Source: Bacteroidota bacterium (GTDB lineage Bacteria; Bacteroidota; Bacteroidia; Bacteroidales; DTGW01). From it: a stretch of 64,000 bases of DNA. Made by a program: the position numbers and the translations under genes. The notes under the pieces are model-generated. The model saw nothing but the letters and a program-made list of their open reading frames with translations, had not been told where the DNA came from and did not search any database. This document shows positions 17,526 through 30,000 of this stretch, one piece after another. Every line of letters begins with the position of its first letter. The stretch's first letter is position 1. Where the stretch lies: the NCBI GenBank assembly GCA_029572965.1, contig JAKPQD010000206.1, forward strand, positions 24,432 through 88,431, written 5' to 3'.

Positions 17526-19727
17526 TTATTCAATCGACAGAATTTTAAATTCGGTGCGACGGTTGACCTGATAATCTTCTTCACTACACTTTATGCCATT
17601 TTTACATTTGTTTAAAGGAATTGATTCGCCATAACCTTTACCAACAATACGTTCTGGGGCAATACCTTTAGAAATCAGGTAGGCAACTGCTGCTTTTGCG
17701 CGCTTATCAGAAAGGGCTAAATTTGCGGCATCTGAGCCACGGGAATCTGTATGCGACCTAAGTTCAATGCGCATCTTAGGATAATTGTTCATCATATCTA
17801 ATAGTTTGTCAAGCTCTTTAGCGGCATCGGGACGGATATCCCATTTCCCAAGGTCGTAATATATGTTTTCAACGCGGATAACATCACCCACACAAAGAAC
17901 CGGGAACATTTCAGTAAAAACATTATCGTCTTCAAGCTCTTTTGTGCTAATATTTACAGCATTGGCGCTACACTTTTTGCCTTTGACAGATATTTGTACT
18001 GCAATATTATAATTGGCTTCAGGTTGAAGGTCTGCAATGAAATTACCAGAAGCATCTGTTACAAGTTCGGTTTTAGAGCTATCAGCGAGATTAGTAACAA
18101 TGGCTTTAATATTAGCAAAAGGCTGTTTATCGTCAGCAGCATAGACCTTTCCGTTAATAACAAATTTGGGGATGCGTTTTTCGAGGGGAATACGAATGGT
18201 GTCCAAATTAGTTAATTCGCTTGCCGTAAAATTTACCTTAGTTTCAATATACTTATCGCGGGTTGCAGTAAATTGATAATCTTTTGATGGTTTTACGACA
18301 AGAGGGGCTAAGCCCAGGATATTTGTGGTTTTATTTTCGGGGTCAGAGTTTTCATTAGAGATAATAAGGTTTACAGAAGAAAGTGGTTGCAAATTTTTTT
18401 TGTCATAAGTCAAAATGACCAGGTTACGGGAAATTTTTTTCCAACGGTAGATATCATCATTCCCGACATCATTGAAGCGGTCTGTACTAAAATAGCCTTC
18501 ATTGCCGGAGGGAGAAATAACAAACCCAAAATCATCACTTTGGGCATTAATAGGAAACCCAAGATTTACAGGATTTTCAAAACCATCATTTATGGTTTTA
18601 GCCATAAAAATATCTAAGCCTCCAAGCCCGGCATGGCCGTTACTGGCAAAAAACAGGTTGCCTTCATTATCTATAAAAGGGAACATTTCATTTTCGGCAG
18701 TATTAATGACAGAACCCAAGTTTTGTGGTTTACTCCAATGAAAATAACCATTTTCGTTTTTAACCCGATGAGTTTTGTAGATATCAGTACCTCCTATACT
18801 GCCAGGCATGTCAGAAACAAAGAAAAGAGTGTTGCCATCGGCCGATAAGGCTGGATGGCCACAAGAGTATTCGTTGTTGTTAAACTCCAATGGGACAACA
18901 TTTACCCACTTTTTTTTAGTACTATCCCAATTGGCTTGGTAAAGCTTGAGTTTATTAATTTTTTCTTTACTCTTGCCAAAAAGAAGATTATGAAAATTGC
19001 TGCGCGTGAAAATAATGGTGTCGAAAGTTTTATTAAAAGCTACAGGGCCTTCATGGTAAAGAGAGTTTAGCCCAGGCATAAACTCTGTGGATAAAGATGA
19101 ATCAACAAGGGCAAAATATAAATCGAGGTATGAGCTGTTAGTCCAAGAGTACCAAAGCCTGATAATACCTTTTTTTTCGCGTGCACTAGCATAAACTAAG
19201 CCATTTTTGTAATATGCAGGAGAAAAGTCAGAAAAACTGCTGTTAAATGGCATGTTTTTGAGCAAATACGATGCAGAGTCTTTGTAAAATATTGAAACAT
19301 TATTATAAGCGCTGGAGAAAGCTTCACCCTGGGCATCTGCAGGTTTTAGTATTGCATATTTTTCATACCATTCTTTCGATTGGTTATACTTGCCATTTCT
19401 GGCAAGCACCTGAGCCAGCCTTAAAACAGAGATTGTATCATTTGGGAAAGAGTCAGTAATCAATTTTAACCAATATTCGGCATGTTGGCTATCGTTGATC
19501 CTATAGTATGCGTTGGCCAGTTTATAGACAATTTCCATGTTATAAGGTTGTGCATCGTGCAACTCGTGGTACATGGGGATTGCCTTGTAATACTCAAAAC
19601 GGTTATTGTAACGGTCGGCCACTTTCTTTTTTATAGTAAAAGACTGGGCCGAAGTTGTCATTGCAAAAAACAGGACGACGAAAAAAAGAAGCCCCACCCG
19701 ACACTTTTTAAGATTTGACGTTCCCAT
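17526..19727 (-). CDS. PorE-like OmpA family protein (TPR, PD40 propeller, CRD, OmpA_C)
   Basis: A 733-aa envelope protein with the four-part order of PorE, the peptidoglycan-linked T9SS subunit of Porphyromonas. Signal segment (MGTSNLKKCRVGLLFFVVLF then TTSAQ), TPR repeats (35-170), a PD40/WD40-like propeller (180-470; HPALSADGNTLFFVSDMPGS, NEGYFSTDR), a carboxypeptidase-regulatory-like domain (545-625), and an OmpA_C domain (640-733; YDLGKWDIRPDAAKELDKL, LRSHTDSRGSDAANLALSDK) with the Asp and Arg that bind peptidoglycan. The frame opens at 19844, but the upstream part lacks a sensible signal peptide, so ATG 19727 is used. It lies 402 bp after the PorP/SprF gene. It could be true PorE or one of several paralogues dedicated to the adhesin. 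Confidence 0.88.
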   Translation of the reverse strand: MGTSNLKKCRVGLLFFVVLFFAMTTSAQSFTIKKKVADRYNNRFEYYKAIPMYHELHDAQPYNMEIVYKLANAYYRINDSQHAEYWLKLITDSFPNDTISVLRLAQVLARNGKYNQSKEWYEKYAILKPADAQGEAFSSAYNNVSIFYKDSASYLLKNMPFNSSFSDFSPAYYKNGLVYASAREKKGIIRLWYSWTNSSYLDLYFALVDSSLSTEFMPGLNSLYHEGPVAFNKTFDTIIFTRSNFHNLLFGKSKEKINKLKLYQANWDSTKKKWVNVVPLEFNNNEYSCGHPALSADGNTLFFVSDMPGSIGGTDIYKTHRVKNENGYFHWSKPQNLGSVINTAENEMFPFIDNEGNLFFASNGHAGLGGLDIFMAKTINDGFENPVNLGFPINAQSDDFGFVISPSGNEGYFSTDRFNDVGNDDIYRWKKISRNLVILTYDKKNLQPLSSVNLIISNENSDPENKTTNILGLAPLVVKPSKDYQFTATRDKYIETKVNFTASELTNLDTIRIPLEKRIPKFVINGKVYAADDKQPFANIKAIVTNLADSSKTELVTDASGNFIADLQPEANYNIAVQISVKGKKCSANAVNISTKELEDDNVFTEMFPVLCVGDVIRVENIYYDLGKWDIRPDAAKELDKLLDMMNNYPKMRIELRSHTDSRGSDAANLALSDKRAKAAVAYLISKGIAPERIVGKGYGESIPLNKCKNGIKCSEEDYQVNRRTEFKILSIE

Positions 19728-20129
19728 AGGCACAAAATTATTTTCTAAAGTCCGCATAGCTTGTTCGGTAAAAGCAGAAGAACTCGTTGATAAAAAACGG
19801 GATTCATAGGTGTTTGAGTTTAGTTCTAAACATGCTTGTTTCATCCGTATAAAATTTTAATTTGTTGAAATTTAATCATTTAAGCCATCATTATTTGCCA
19901 TTTAATGTGAGCGGATGGAACACCCTCATTATTCATGTTTGTTTTTGTTTGGCTTCAATCATGGAAGGTTGATCATATTTATTGGAATGATAGCCTGCTC
20001 CCACAATAAATACCATCGTGTTTGCGATTTGCACTATCATGGGTGTTTCATTTTATGATTATCATTTTTTGTTTCCATAATTTTATTTATTTCGTCCCCT
20101 TTTTGAGAAGCCAGTTGTAACAATATATT
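19728..20129. other. 402-bp gap between PorP/SprF and PorE-like genes
   Basis: No convincing gene. An inverted pair ATGATAG (19987-19993) and CTATCAT (20034-20040) is too short and far apart to count. TAATTTTG on the reverse strand (19733-19740) lies only 5 bp from the PorE-like ATG and would give a nearly leaderless message. No terminator was seen, so read-through from the adhesin operon is possible. Confidence 0.4.
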
Positions 20130-21065
20130 CTAAAAGTACCTTGGGGTAATTACCCTGGGGTGAGCAAAGTCAAAATCATATCTGAGCATAATTTCATGGG
20201 TTCCGGAATTGTAGTTGCGCAAGTTTGTAAGCGAATATTCAAAGGCATAACCGAAGTACAACTGTGGCAATACTTTAATTTCGGTAAATGCGTTAACAGC
20301 ATCAAAGCTTTTGTATGAAACGCCAAGCCCAAGAGTTTCAAATAACCAAGCGGTTGTATTGATATCCACCTGAGGATTTGCGCCATAAACATAAACCATT
20401 AAGGCTGAGGGTTTAATTTTTAGGTCACTATTAATATCAAATACATACCCTCCGGTAATAAACATGTGGTTACTTTGCGAAAAGTTGTAAGCATCAGGTT
20501 TTGAAAAGTATTTTTCGAGCAACGAGCTGTTGATAAAAGAAGGCATACTTGCTCCAATGTAATATTTATCGGTAAAATAATATGCACCAAAACCTATATT
20601 GGGGTACGTATTACTTGTGTTCTGCGAAAAGGCATTGTCGGTTGACCTGTTACGGTTGTCATAATTGACATCGGTGTAGTTTGAGCTAAAAAAGCTCAGC
20701 CCCATTTGAACCCCAAGTGCTAAAGTAGCTTTTTTCATTGGTATTTTGTAAGAATAAATACCATTTAAAGCGTTGCGTTTAGTGATGCCAATTTTATCAG
20801 CTATGACTGTCATACCAAGTCCAACTTTATTTTTTCGAAATGGAGCATCTGCCGAGAAAGTGAAAGTCTTAGGCGCTCCAGGCATGTTTACCCATTGGTT
20901 TCGGTACAGCAAGGTAGCGCTCAACACCTCATGGGTACCTGCATAGGCAGGATTAATAACCAAACCATTGAATTGATATTGGGCATACAAAGGGTCTTGT
21001 TGAGCATTTACATTTGCAGCAAATACGATTATCGATATAACCGAGATTTTAAAATATTTTGTCAT
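20130..21065 (-). CDS. PorP/SprF family T9SS outer-membrane protein
   Basis: A 311-aa barrel of the PorP/SprF family. The signal peptide (MTKYFKISVISIIVFAANVNA) is followed by the family hallmark QQDPLYAQYQFNGLVINPAY, then AGTHEVL and RNQWVNMPGAP. It ends in a basic, aromatic tail (RYF). In Flavobacterium johnsoniae SprF is needed to export the adhesin SprB, whose gene lies next to it; PorP is its T9SS core relative. Here the gene starts 11 bp after the stop of the giant adhesin, so the two are surely co-transcribed, and the role of a dedicated exporter or anchor for that adhesin follows. It probably works with the PorE-like protein downstream. Confidence 0.95.
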   Translation of the reverse strand: MTKYFKISVISIIVFAANVNAQQDPLYAQYQFNGLVINPAYAGTHEVLSATLLYRNQWVNMPGAPKTFTFSADAPFRKNKVGLGMTVIADKIGITKRNALNGIYSYKIPMKKATLALGVQMGLSFFSSNYTDVNYDNRNRSTDNAFSQNTSNTYPNIGFGAYYFTDKYYIGASMPSFINSSLLEKYFSKPDAYNFSQSNHMFITGGYVFDINSDLKIKPSALMVYVYGANPQVDINTTAWLFETLGLGVSYKSFDAVNAFTEIKVLPQLYFGYAFEYSLTNLRNYNSGTHEIMLRYDFDFAHPRVITPRYF

Positions 21066-21076
21066 GGTCGATATTT

Positions 21077-24000
21077 TTACTTGTTAATAGTGATATAACC
21101 TTGGATTGGCTTACGGTTTTTGTTAAATTTAGCAATATAGAAATAAGTTCCATCGGGCAAAGTTGAATTAACAGTGATTCCTATATTTGTTTTACCGTCC
21201 CAGTCATTTTTGTAATTTTTATTTTCGTAAACAAGGTTGCCCCATCGGTTATATACTTGAAGATGAATAATATAGCGTTGTCCTCCACGAATGATAAAGT
21301 TATCATAGTAGCCGTCACCATTTGGTGAAAATCCTTCAGGGACAAAAAACTCAACAGGTTTAATGTTGACAGGGGTGGGTTCTCCATTTGCTATTTCAGG
21401 AATAATGCCATTTATAGAACTAGCTATAACGGTTTTGCCATTTATGCTTTTAGCTGAGGCTCTTGCAATATTGTTATAAGTGATAGTGGTAGTTTCATCA
21501 CCTTCTACATAAACATTGACCGTAAATGTAATGGTTGCCATTTCGTTGCCTTCTAAAGTACTTCCTTCAAGTAACAGCATTGTATCAATGGCCCCATCAT
21601 AGTTGGGATTAACAATCAGGTTGCCATTTGCAGAAATTGAATTGTGTTTTACCTTAAAAATGGCAGGTTCGGGAAATACACTTATCAGGTTGTCACCAAC
21701 AAGTACATCGTTGAGTTTTGTACTTCCCATATTTTTTACATAAATGGTATAAGTAATATCATAGCTGTCATCAGCCTGAACATCAGGAGTTGCAACACTT
21801 TTTGCAATGGCAATTGCAGGGACCGGCAAAACGTGGATAATAATAGTGTCTGAGGTGCATTGTGAAGGGATGCCGTTATCGCAGATGTTGAGTATAATGG
21901 TATCTTGTCCTGTAAACCCAATGTTTGGGGTATAGATTAGGGTGCCATTATAAATTTTTACTGTACCTCCTGTTGGATTTACCAGAACAGAAACGATCAG
22001 GTCAGAAGAAGAATTGTCAATATCTGTAATATTTGATAGCAGGTCGATATTTAGAGCTGTATTTTCATTGGTTACACCATTATTTACAGAACATACAGGT
22101 TTATCATTAACAGGTTTTACAGTAAATACAATCCATGCATTGTTGCATAACGAAGGAGAGCCATTGTTGCATATTAAATACTGTACTGAGTCTTTTCCGA
22201 AATAATCTTTTTCGGGGGTATAAATAATTGTGCCATCAAAATTCAACATAATAGCACCATGCACAGGATTAATGCTAACTAAAGCAGTAAGGCTCCCGCC
22301 ATTGGGGTCAAAATCATTAGCCAGGACATTGCCGCTAAAAGTATTATCTTCATTGATTTCAAAAATATCATTAACGGCTACCGGAGCTTTATTGCTGTTT
22401 ATTACAGATATAACAATCATTCCGCTACTGCAAAGCTTAGGGGCCCCATTATCGCATACACTGAAATACAGAGTATCATTGCCAGCAAAACCAGTTGATG
22501 GAGTGTACACTATATCATTACCTTTAAATTTGATACTACCATTTGAAGGGCCATTAACCACAGATGTTGTCAAAATATCACTATCGGGGTCAAACGAAAT
22601 GGCTGTTATGTCAATAATAACCGCCTCATTTTCATTGGTATTTTTCAGAATAGTATCATTGTCAAGAACAGGAGCATCATTTACATTGGCAACAGTAATA
22701 TATATTGTATCAGTTACACATTGGACAGGTGTTGTAATATCACAGGCTGTGAAAACAATGGTGTCATTGCCAAAGTAATTTTTGGCAGGAACATAAACCA
22801 CATCTCCATTGGCATTAATAATAGCATTACCATGCTTTGGGGCATCAGATATGCTAAACACAAGGGAATCTCCATCAGGATCAGACACTGAGTTGCTTAC
22901 TACAATAACAACCTGAGGAATATCTTCTGTAGTGCTAACTACAAAGGTAGTACCAGGATCAATTATCGGAGCATTATCAGAAGGCGCAGAATTTATTTTG
23001 ATAACAATATATCCGGTTACACACTTGTTAGGTGTACCATTGTCACAAGCTGTGTAGCAAATAGTATCATTGCCCGAATATCCGGCAATAGGATTGTAAG
23101 TGATGTTGCAACCACTTACAGAAGCTGAGCCATGCAATGCAGCACATCCAATGATAATAGTTGGTGTAGCACCTTCTGCATCAGTTACATTGGAACATAC
23201 ATCAAAGGTAGTGTCTTTGTTGATTGGGATAGACATTTTAATGGTGTCTTTTGTCAATACCGGGGCATCGTTTACAGCAGTAACACTGACAGATACACTT
23301 ACTGTATTGCCATTCAGCAAACCATCATTGGCTTTGTATGTAAAGGTATCGCTGGTTGTTTCAGTACCGTCATGAGTATAACTAAACGAACCGTCTGCGT
23401 TGAACGCCAGGCTGCCATGAGTTGTACCACTGACCAATACAGCAAACAATGCATCGCCATCGACATCGTTGTCATTGGCAAGAACGCCGGGGGCACTGAT
23501 GTTCAGGCTGCCCCCTTCAGCTACGGTATAGCTGTCGACTGTTGATACCGGTGCATTGTCATTGACATTTGTAATATTTATCGTGATAGTAGCATCATCA
23601 CTGGTTACACCATCTGAAACATGGACGGTAAGGGTATATGAACTCTTGGTTTCATAATCTAAAGCGCCATTGACCGTTATTTCACCAGTTGAAGCATTAA
23701 TAGCAAAGGCTGTGCCTGTATTTCCTGAGGTAATGCTGTAAGTTAGCGCATCGGCATCAGCATCAGTGGCTGATACTGTTCCAACGGAAGTGGCAGTAGC
23801 TGTATTTTCTGCTATAAAGAAAGTGGTATCATTGACAACAGGAGCGTCATTGATGGCAGCTATGCTAATAGTTATTGTTTTATTTGCACTTGCATAAAGG
23901 GCCCCATCTGTTGCGTTCCAGTCGAAGGTTGTAGAACCGTTCCAATTTGCAGAAGGAACAAAAGTAATACTGCCAAGGTCAGCGGTTCCAATTACATCGT

Positions 24001-27000
24001 TTATAGCTATGTTTAAACCTGAAAGCTTGAGCAATCCATTTGCAGGAAGGCTGATTACCTTGATACTACTAAGAGCTGTACCTTCTACATCAGCGTAATT
24101 GCCAGTAAAATCAGTAACAGCAAAAGAGAAAATATTGTCTTCTGTTCCGTTTACGGTAAAGTCAGAAACAACAGGAGCGTCATTAACCGCTGTAACATCA
24201 ATGGTAATGGTATAATCAGATGTTGAATAAACATTCCCGTCATTAACTTTGAAACTGAATGAAGCATAAGAAATTCCATTTCCATTGGATGCCGGACTGT
24301 ATAACAATTTTCCGGCATCGATATCAGCTTTGCTGATTGTCCCATTGAGTGCAATTGGCTCTCCTGCATCAAGTATATTATTTGAATTGGCATCTATAAA
24401 TAAAACTCCAATTGCTGGTAACATGGTTATTTGCAAATGATTTAATACATCGCCGTCAACATCAGCATAACCCAAATCGGCAGTTACAATGCTAAGATAA
24501 GTATCTTCATTCGTAGAAAGGGCTTTATTAACAGCCGTCGGCGCGGTATTGCTTGAATTAATATTTATAGTAATTGTATAGGATGATACAGAATAATCTA
24601 TTCCGTCATAGACTTTAAAATCAAAACTGGCATAAGGAGCTCCAAAATCATTGAATGGAGCTTTGAATTTAAACTGTCCGGCATCAATATCTGCTTTATT
24701 AATAGTTCCATTCATTGCTATTGCTTCGCCTGCATCAATACTTCCATTGAGATTGGCATCATTATACAAAGTCCCTGAAGCCGGAAGGTTAGTGATTTTA
24801 ACCAGCGTTAATGCATCTCCTTCAATATCTGAATATCCAAAAGAAGCAACATTGAAAACTTTTTGAATATTTTTAATTGTAGAAACAGTAGAATTAGATG
24901 CCGTCGGCGCATCGTTCACGGCTGTAATGTTGATGGTACGGGTTTGGGTGTTGCTACCAGCAGTGCCGTCATTGACAGTAAAAGTAACGGTGCGTGCCGC
25001 GGTAGTTGGGTTGTCACTGCTGTTGGCGTATTTTACTGCTCGCAAAGCAGCCTGGTAGTTGGCCTTAGTATCGCTGCCTGTTAAAGTCATTGTACCAGTT
25101 GAGCTGTTCCATGTCCCGGTGATAGATGCAGTATTGGTAAAAGACAATACATCTTCTGCACTCTGGTAGCCCCCAGTTATCTGTACGGTAGCCGAGGCCA
25201 TGTTGGCATTGTCGGCATCAGATACCGTGAGGGTAGATGTTATTGCCGTAGCAACAGCATTTTCGGTATAAGTCAAAGCCCCTGCCTCAATGGCTGCCAG
25301 TACCGGCGCATCGTTCACGGCTGTAACGTTGATGGTCACAGTTTTGTTTGCTAAAGCAAACAAAGAACCGTCAGAAGCGTTCCAATCAAAGGAGGTTGAA
25401 CCGTTCCAGTCTGTTGTTGGCACAAAGCTAATATTACCAAGGTTTGCAAAAGCAATGACATCATTTATCGCAATATTCACCCCTGAAAGTTTAAGAATTC
25501 CATTGGCTGGAAGAGTGATAACCTTGATACTGCTGAGTGCAGAACCTTCTACATCAGTGTAATTACTGGTAAAATCAGTAGCAGCAAAGATAAAGGTATT
25601 GTCTTCAGTACCGTTTACGGTGAAGTCTGCGACTGTTGGGGCTTCGTTGACATTAGTTACGGTCACACTAATTGATTGCGTATTGGTAAGGCCTCCTCCG
25701 TCGGTAACACGTACATCTACAACATAAATATTGTCTGTATTAGCATCTGTCGGGTTTTCATAGTTTCTTCCTGAAATAAATGATAGATCTCCAGTCAATG
25801 CGTTGATACTAAATAATGCCTGATCTGCTCCACCCGATATTGAGAATGTTTTAGGGTCACCTGCATCTGGATCATAGGCAGTAACGGCGATTACAGCAGT
25901 TGTATTTTCTGCAACCGATACAGTAGAAGAACTGGTAATAGTTGGTGCGTCATTAACAGCAGTAACATTGATGGTCATATTATAAGAAGAAGCCGAATAG
26001 CTGACACCATCATAAACATCAAACTGAAATAACACATAAGGAGAACCATTTGCATCGGGCACAGGCCTGAATTTCAAATATCCAGCATCTAGTTGAGCTT
26101 TTGTAACTTCATCATTTACTGCTAGTATTTCACCTGCCTCAACAACATTATTGAGGTTTGCATCATTGAATAAAGTACCTGCTCCGGGTAATGAGGCAAT
26201 CCGAATTTTAGTCAATACATCGCCGGCATCAATATCTGAAAATGGAAATTCTGCAGATGCAAAGGTCTTTTGGTTATCTTCAACAATGGTAACAGCGTTA
26301 TCAGCAGATGTTGGGGCATCGTTTACTGCTAAAACATTGATGGTCATTGTATTTTCTGCGACAGCATATACACTTCCGTCATTAACTTTAAAACCAAAAG
26401 TTGCATAGGCAGTTCCATTAGCATTAGCAGCAGGTTTAAACTTCAGGAAAGAGAGTTGTGTTACCAGTATTTCCTGATTTAGCGTAATATCTTCGCCGGC
26501 ATTTATTACCGAATTGCCATTTAAGTCAAGGTACAACGAACCGGCAGATTCAAGACTGGTAACCATCACTTTTGCCAAAGCATCTCCTTCAATATCTGTA
26601 TAAGGGAAATCAGTATCTGAGAATATTTTATCAACATCTTCATTTGTAGTTACTGTATTATTGGCTGATGTAGGGGCACCGTTAATTGAATTGATTTGAA
26701 TTGTCCTTGAAACTGTATTTGAATTCAGTAGTCCATCAGTTGCTGAGAAGCTGACACTTCTGTTCGAGATATTTGGGTTTTCAGAAGTATTGACATACTT
26801 AACGCTCTTTAAAGCTGCAAGGTAATTTGCTTTAGTATCAGTTCCTGAAAGAGTCATTGTTCCTGTTGCAACGTTCCAACTTCCGGTAATACTACCGGTA
26901 TTGATAAATGAAAGCACATCCTGCCCATTCTGGTAATTAGATGTAATCTGAACAGTTGCACCTTGAATATCTGTATTATCAGGATCTGCCAGGGTCAGAT

Positions 27001-30000
27001 TTGAAGTAATATTGGTAGCAGCGTCATTTTCTGTGTACAATAAAGATGCACTTTCAATGTTTGCAAGCACAGGGGCATCATTAACCGCTACAATACTAAT
27101 ATTTCGACTTATAGTATTTGAGTTTACAGTTCCATCATTAACGTTAAAAGATATTGTCCTGGTTAACGTTGAAGGATCATCTGAAGTATTTTGGTAATAA
27201 ACCGTTCTGAGTGCAGAAATAAAATATGAAATATCAGCAGGGCCGGTCAAAGTGAGGGTTCCGGTAGCCTGATCCCATGAAGAGCTAATGAAAATATTAT
27301 CTGAAAACGACAGAAAGTCCTGTCCATACTGGTAATTATTGGTAATTTTAACAGTAGCGCTTTGAGCTTGAGTATTATCAATATCAGTGAGGTTAATAGT
27401 AGAACTTATGGCCATTGGTCCGGCATTCTCGGTATAATTAAGAGTTGTACCCTCAATAGCCGAAAGCACTGCAGCCTCTTGTTGCGGAGTGACATTGATA
27501 GTCATGGTGGCATTGCCAGAATATGCCGAAACATCGCCTACATTGAACTGAAAAGTTGTATAAGGGGTACCATTACCATTAGCTACAGGTTTAAATTTTA
27601 ACTTGCCGGCATTGATATCTGTTGCTGAAACTATATTGGTGGCAGCCAGTGTTTCTCCACCATCTACTATTCCATTGAGGTTTGCATCATTATATAATAC
27701 GCCTGTTCCAGGGATTGAAACAATACGGATACGGACCAAAACATCTCCTGCATCAACATCCATATATGGAAAATCTGATATAGCAAATACTTTATCCACA
27801 TCTTCCAATGTTGTAACAGAAAAATTGGCTGTTGTAGGAGCGTCATTTATTGCAGTAACAGTAATATTTGCATTTACAGCGGTTGTCGAATATTTTGGTA
27901 TAGCATTGTTATCTTGCGCCATCCAGGTAAATGAAGTTGACCCGTTCCAGTTGCTGGTTGGTTTAAATTTTAGCAATGCTAATTGTGCCGAAGTATATAC
28001 TTGTCCAACAGTTGTAGCTTCGCCGGCATCAACAAGCCCATTGCTGTTAGCATCTCTGTATAAAGTCCCATTTGCAGGTAATGTAGTAATCTGAACATTG
28101 GCCATAGCATTTGATTCGGCATCTGTATAAGTTGGGGCATTGCCAAAATCAGAAGCTGCAAACGCCAGATCTGTATCTTCATTTCCTGATTTAGAAAATG
28201 CCTGGATGACAGGAGGTGTATTGTTGCTTATAGCAATATTTACAGCAGCAGCGGTAGCTGCGTAAGCAGTACCGTCATAACCATTCCAATTAAATGTAGT
28301 TGTGCCACTCCATGCCGCTGTCGGCTTGAACTTCAAAAATGGGATGTTGGCATTTGTGATTACCGCATTAGCGGCAACAGCCTCACCGGCATCAACAACG
28401 CCATTTGAGTTAGCATCACGGTAAAGCGTACCATTAGCAGGCAAAGCAGCCCCAATCTGTATTTGTGTCATGGCATCACCGTCTGCATCTGTAAAGTGCG
28501 AAGTAAAATCTGCCAGGGTGAAGGTTACATCTGTACTTACGTTAGCCGACTTATTAAGGGCAGCAACAACGGGAAGGTCATTTACTTTGGTAACATTAAT
28601 ATTTCTTGTTTGTACATTTGAATTATATTCTCCATCATTGACAGTATAAGAAACTGTTCTAACAAGGGTCGAAGGGTTTTCACTGGTATTGGCATATTTC
28701 ACACTTCGCAATATTGTTTGATAATTGGCTTTTGTATCTGTGCCACTAAAAGATATTTTTCCTGTCGCAGCATTCCAGATGCCAACAATAGAACCTGTTG
28801 CAGTGAATGAAAGTACATCCTGCCCACTTTGATAGTTACCTGTAATCTGAACCTCAGCGCCTTGCAGGTTAGGGCCATCATCGCTTACTGTCATGGATGC
28901 AGTTACATTTGTTGCAGCGGCATTTTCAGTATATGCTAATGCCGCGCCTTCAATAGCAGCAAGGACCGGAGGGTTGTTGGCTACCGAGATATTAACCGAT
29001 CTGAATTGTATGTTAGAATTCAGGTTACCATCATTTACTGTAAATACTATGGTCCGGGCATTAGTATTAGGGGTTGAACTGTTATTCCGATAAGTAACAG
29101 AGCGTAACGCAGCTTCGTAGTTTGCTTTTGTATCTGTACCTGTCAGGGTGAGTATCCCTGTTGCAGGAGTCCAGACTCCTGTTATTGTTGCCGTATTGGT
29201 AAATTGTAATACATCCTGGCCATTCACATAGTTTATTGACAACTTTACACTAGCACTTTCAATATATGAATCATCAAAATCCTTAATGGTGATGGTATTG
29301 CTAATTACTTTATTTACTAATTGAGGAGTAACAAGGGCTGTTGTTTCAATGTTTTCGAGTATTGGGGCATCATTGACAGCTACAATATTGATGTTTCGGG
29401 TTTGTGTATTTGAACTACCTGAGCCATCACTAATAGTAAAAGACACTGTCCTGACCGAAGTAGCAGGATCATCAGATGTATTCTGATATTTAACAGAGCG
29501 TAATGCGGCTTCGTAGTTAGCCTTGGTGTCTGTACCAACTAAATTTAACGTGCCGGTTGCAAGGTTCCATGTACCTGTAATTGTAGCAGTATTGGTAAAC
29601 GAAAGTACGTCTTGCCCTGAATTGTAGTTGCCCGTGATTTTTATAGTAGCATTTCTAAAAGTAGTATTATCTATATCAGAAATAGTTATAGAAGAAGTTA
29701 TTATTTTGGGCAATTCGTCTTCTGTAAACGATAAGGCGCCAGCTTCAATTCCGGCGAGTACCGGGGCATTATTGACATTGGCAATGACAATATTTACAGT
29801 CATATTGGAAGATGCATAGGCTGAGCCATCGTTACCATTCCAGGTAAACGAAGTATTGCCGCTCCAATCGGCATTAGGGACAAAAGTAATATTGGCCAGG
29901 TTGGCAGCTATAATTTCCTGGTTTGCTATAATATTTGCTCCCGACAATTTAAGGGTACCATTGGCCGGAAGTGTAACTACCCTTATTTTTGCCAGGGCAT

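Noticed and set aside
18855..19718. Plus-strand frames opposite the PorE-like gene
   Set aside because: Shadow frames of the PD40/TPR gene, without domains or promoters.
19987..20040. ATGATAG/CTATCAT inverted repeat in the PorP-PorE gap
   Set aside because: Seven-base arms 40 bp apart are expected by chance in AT-rich DNA.
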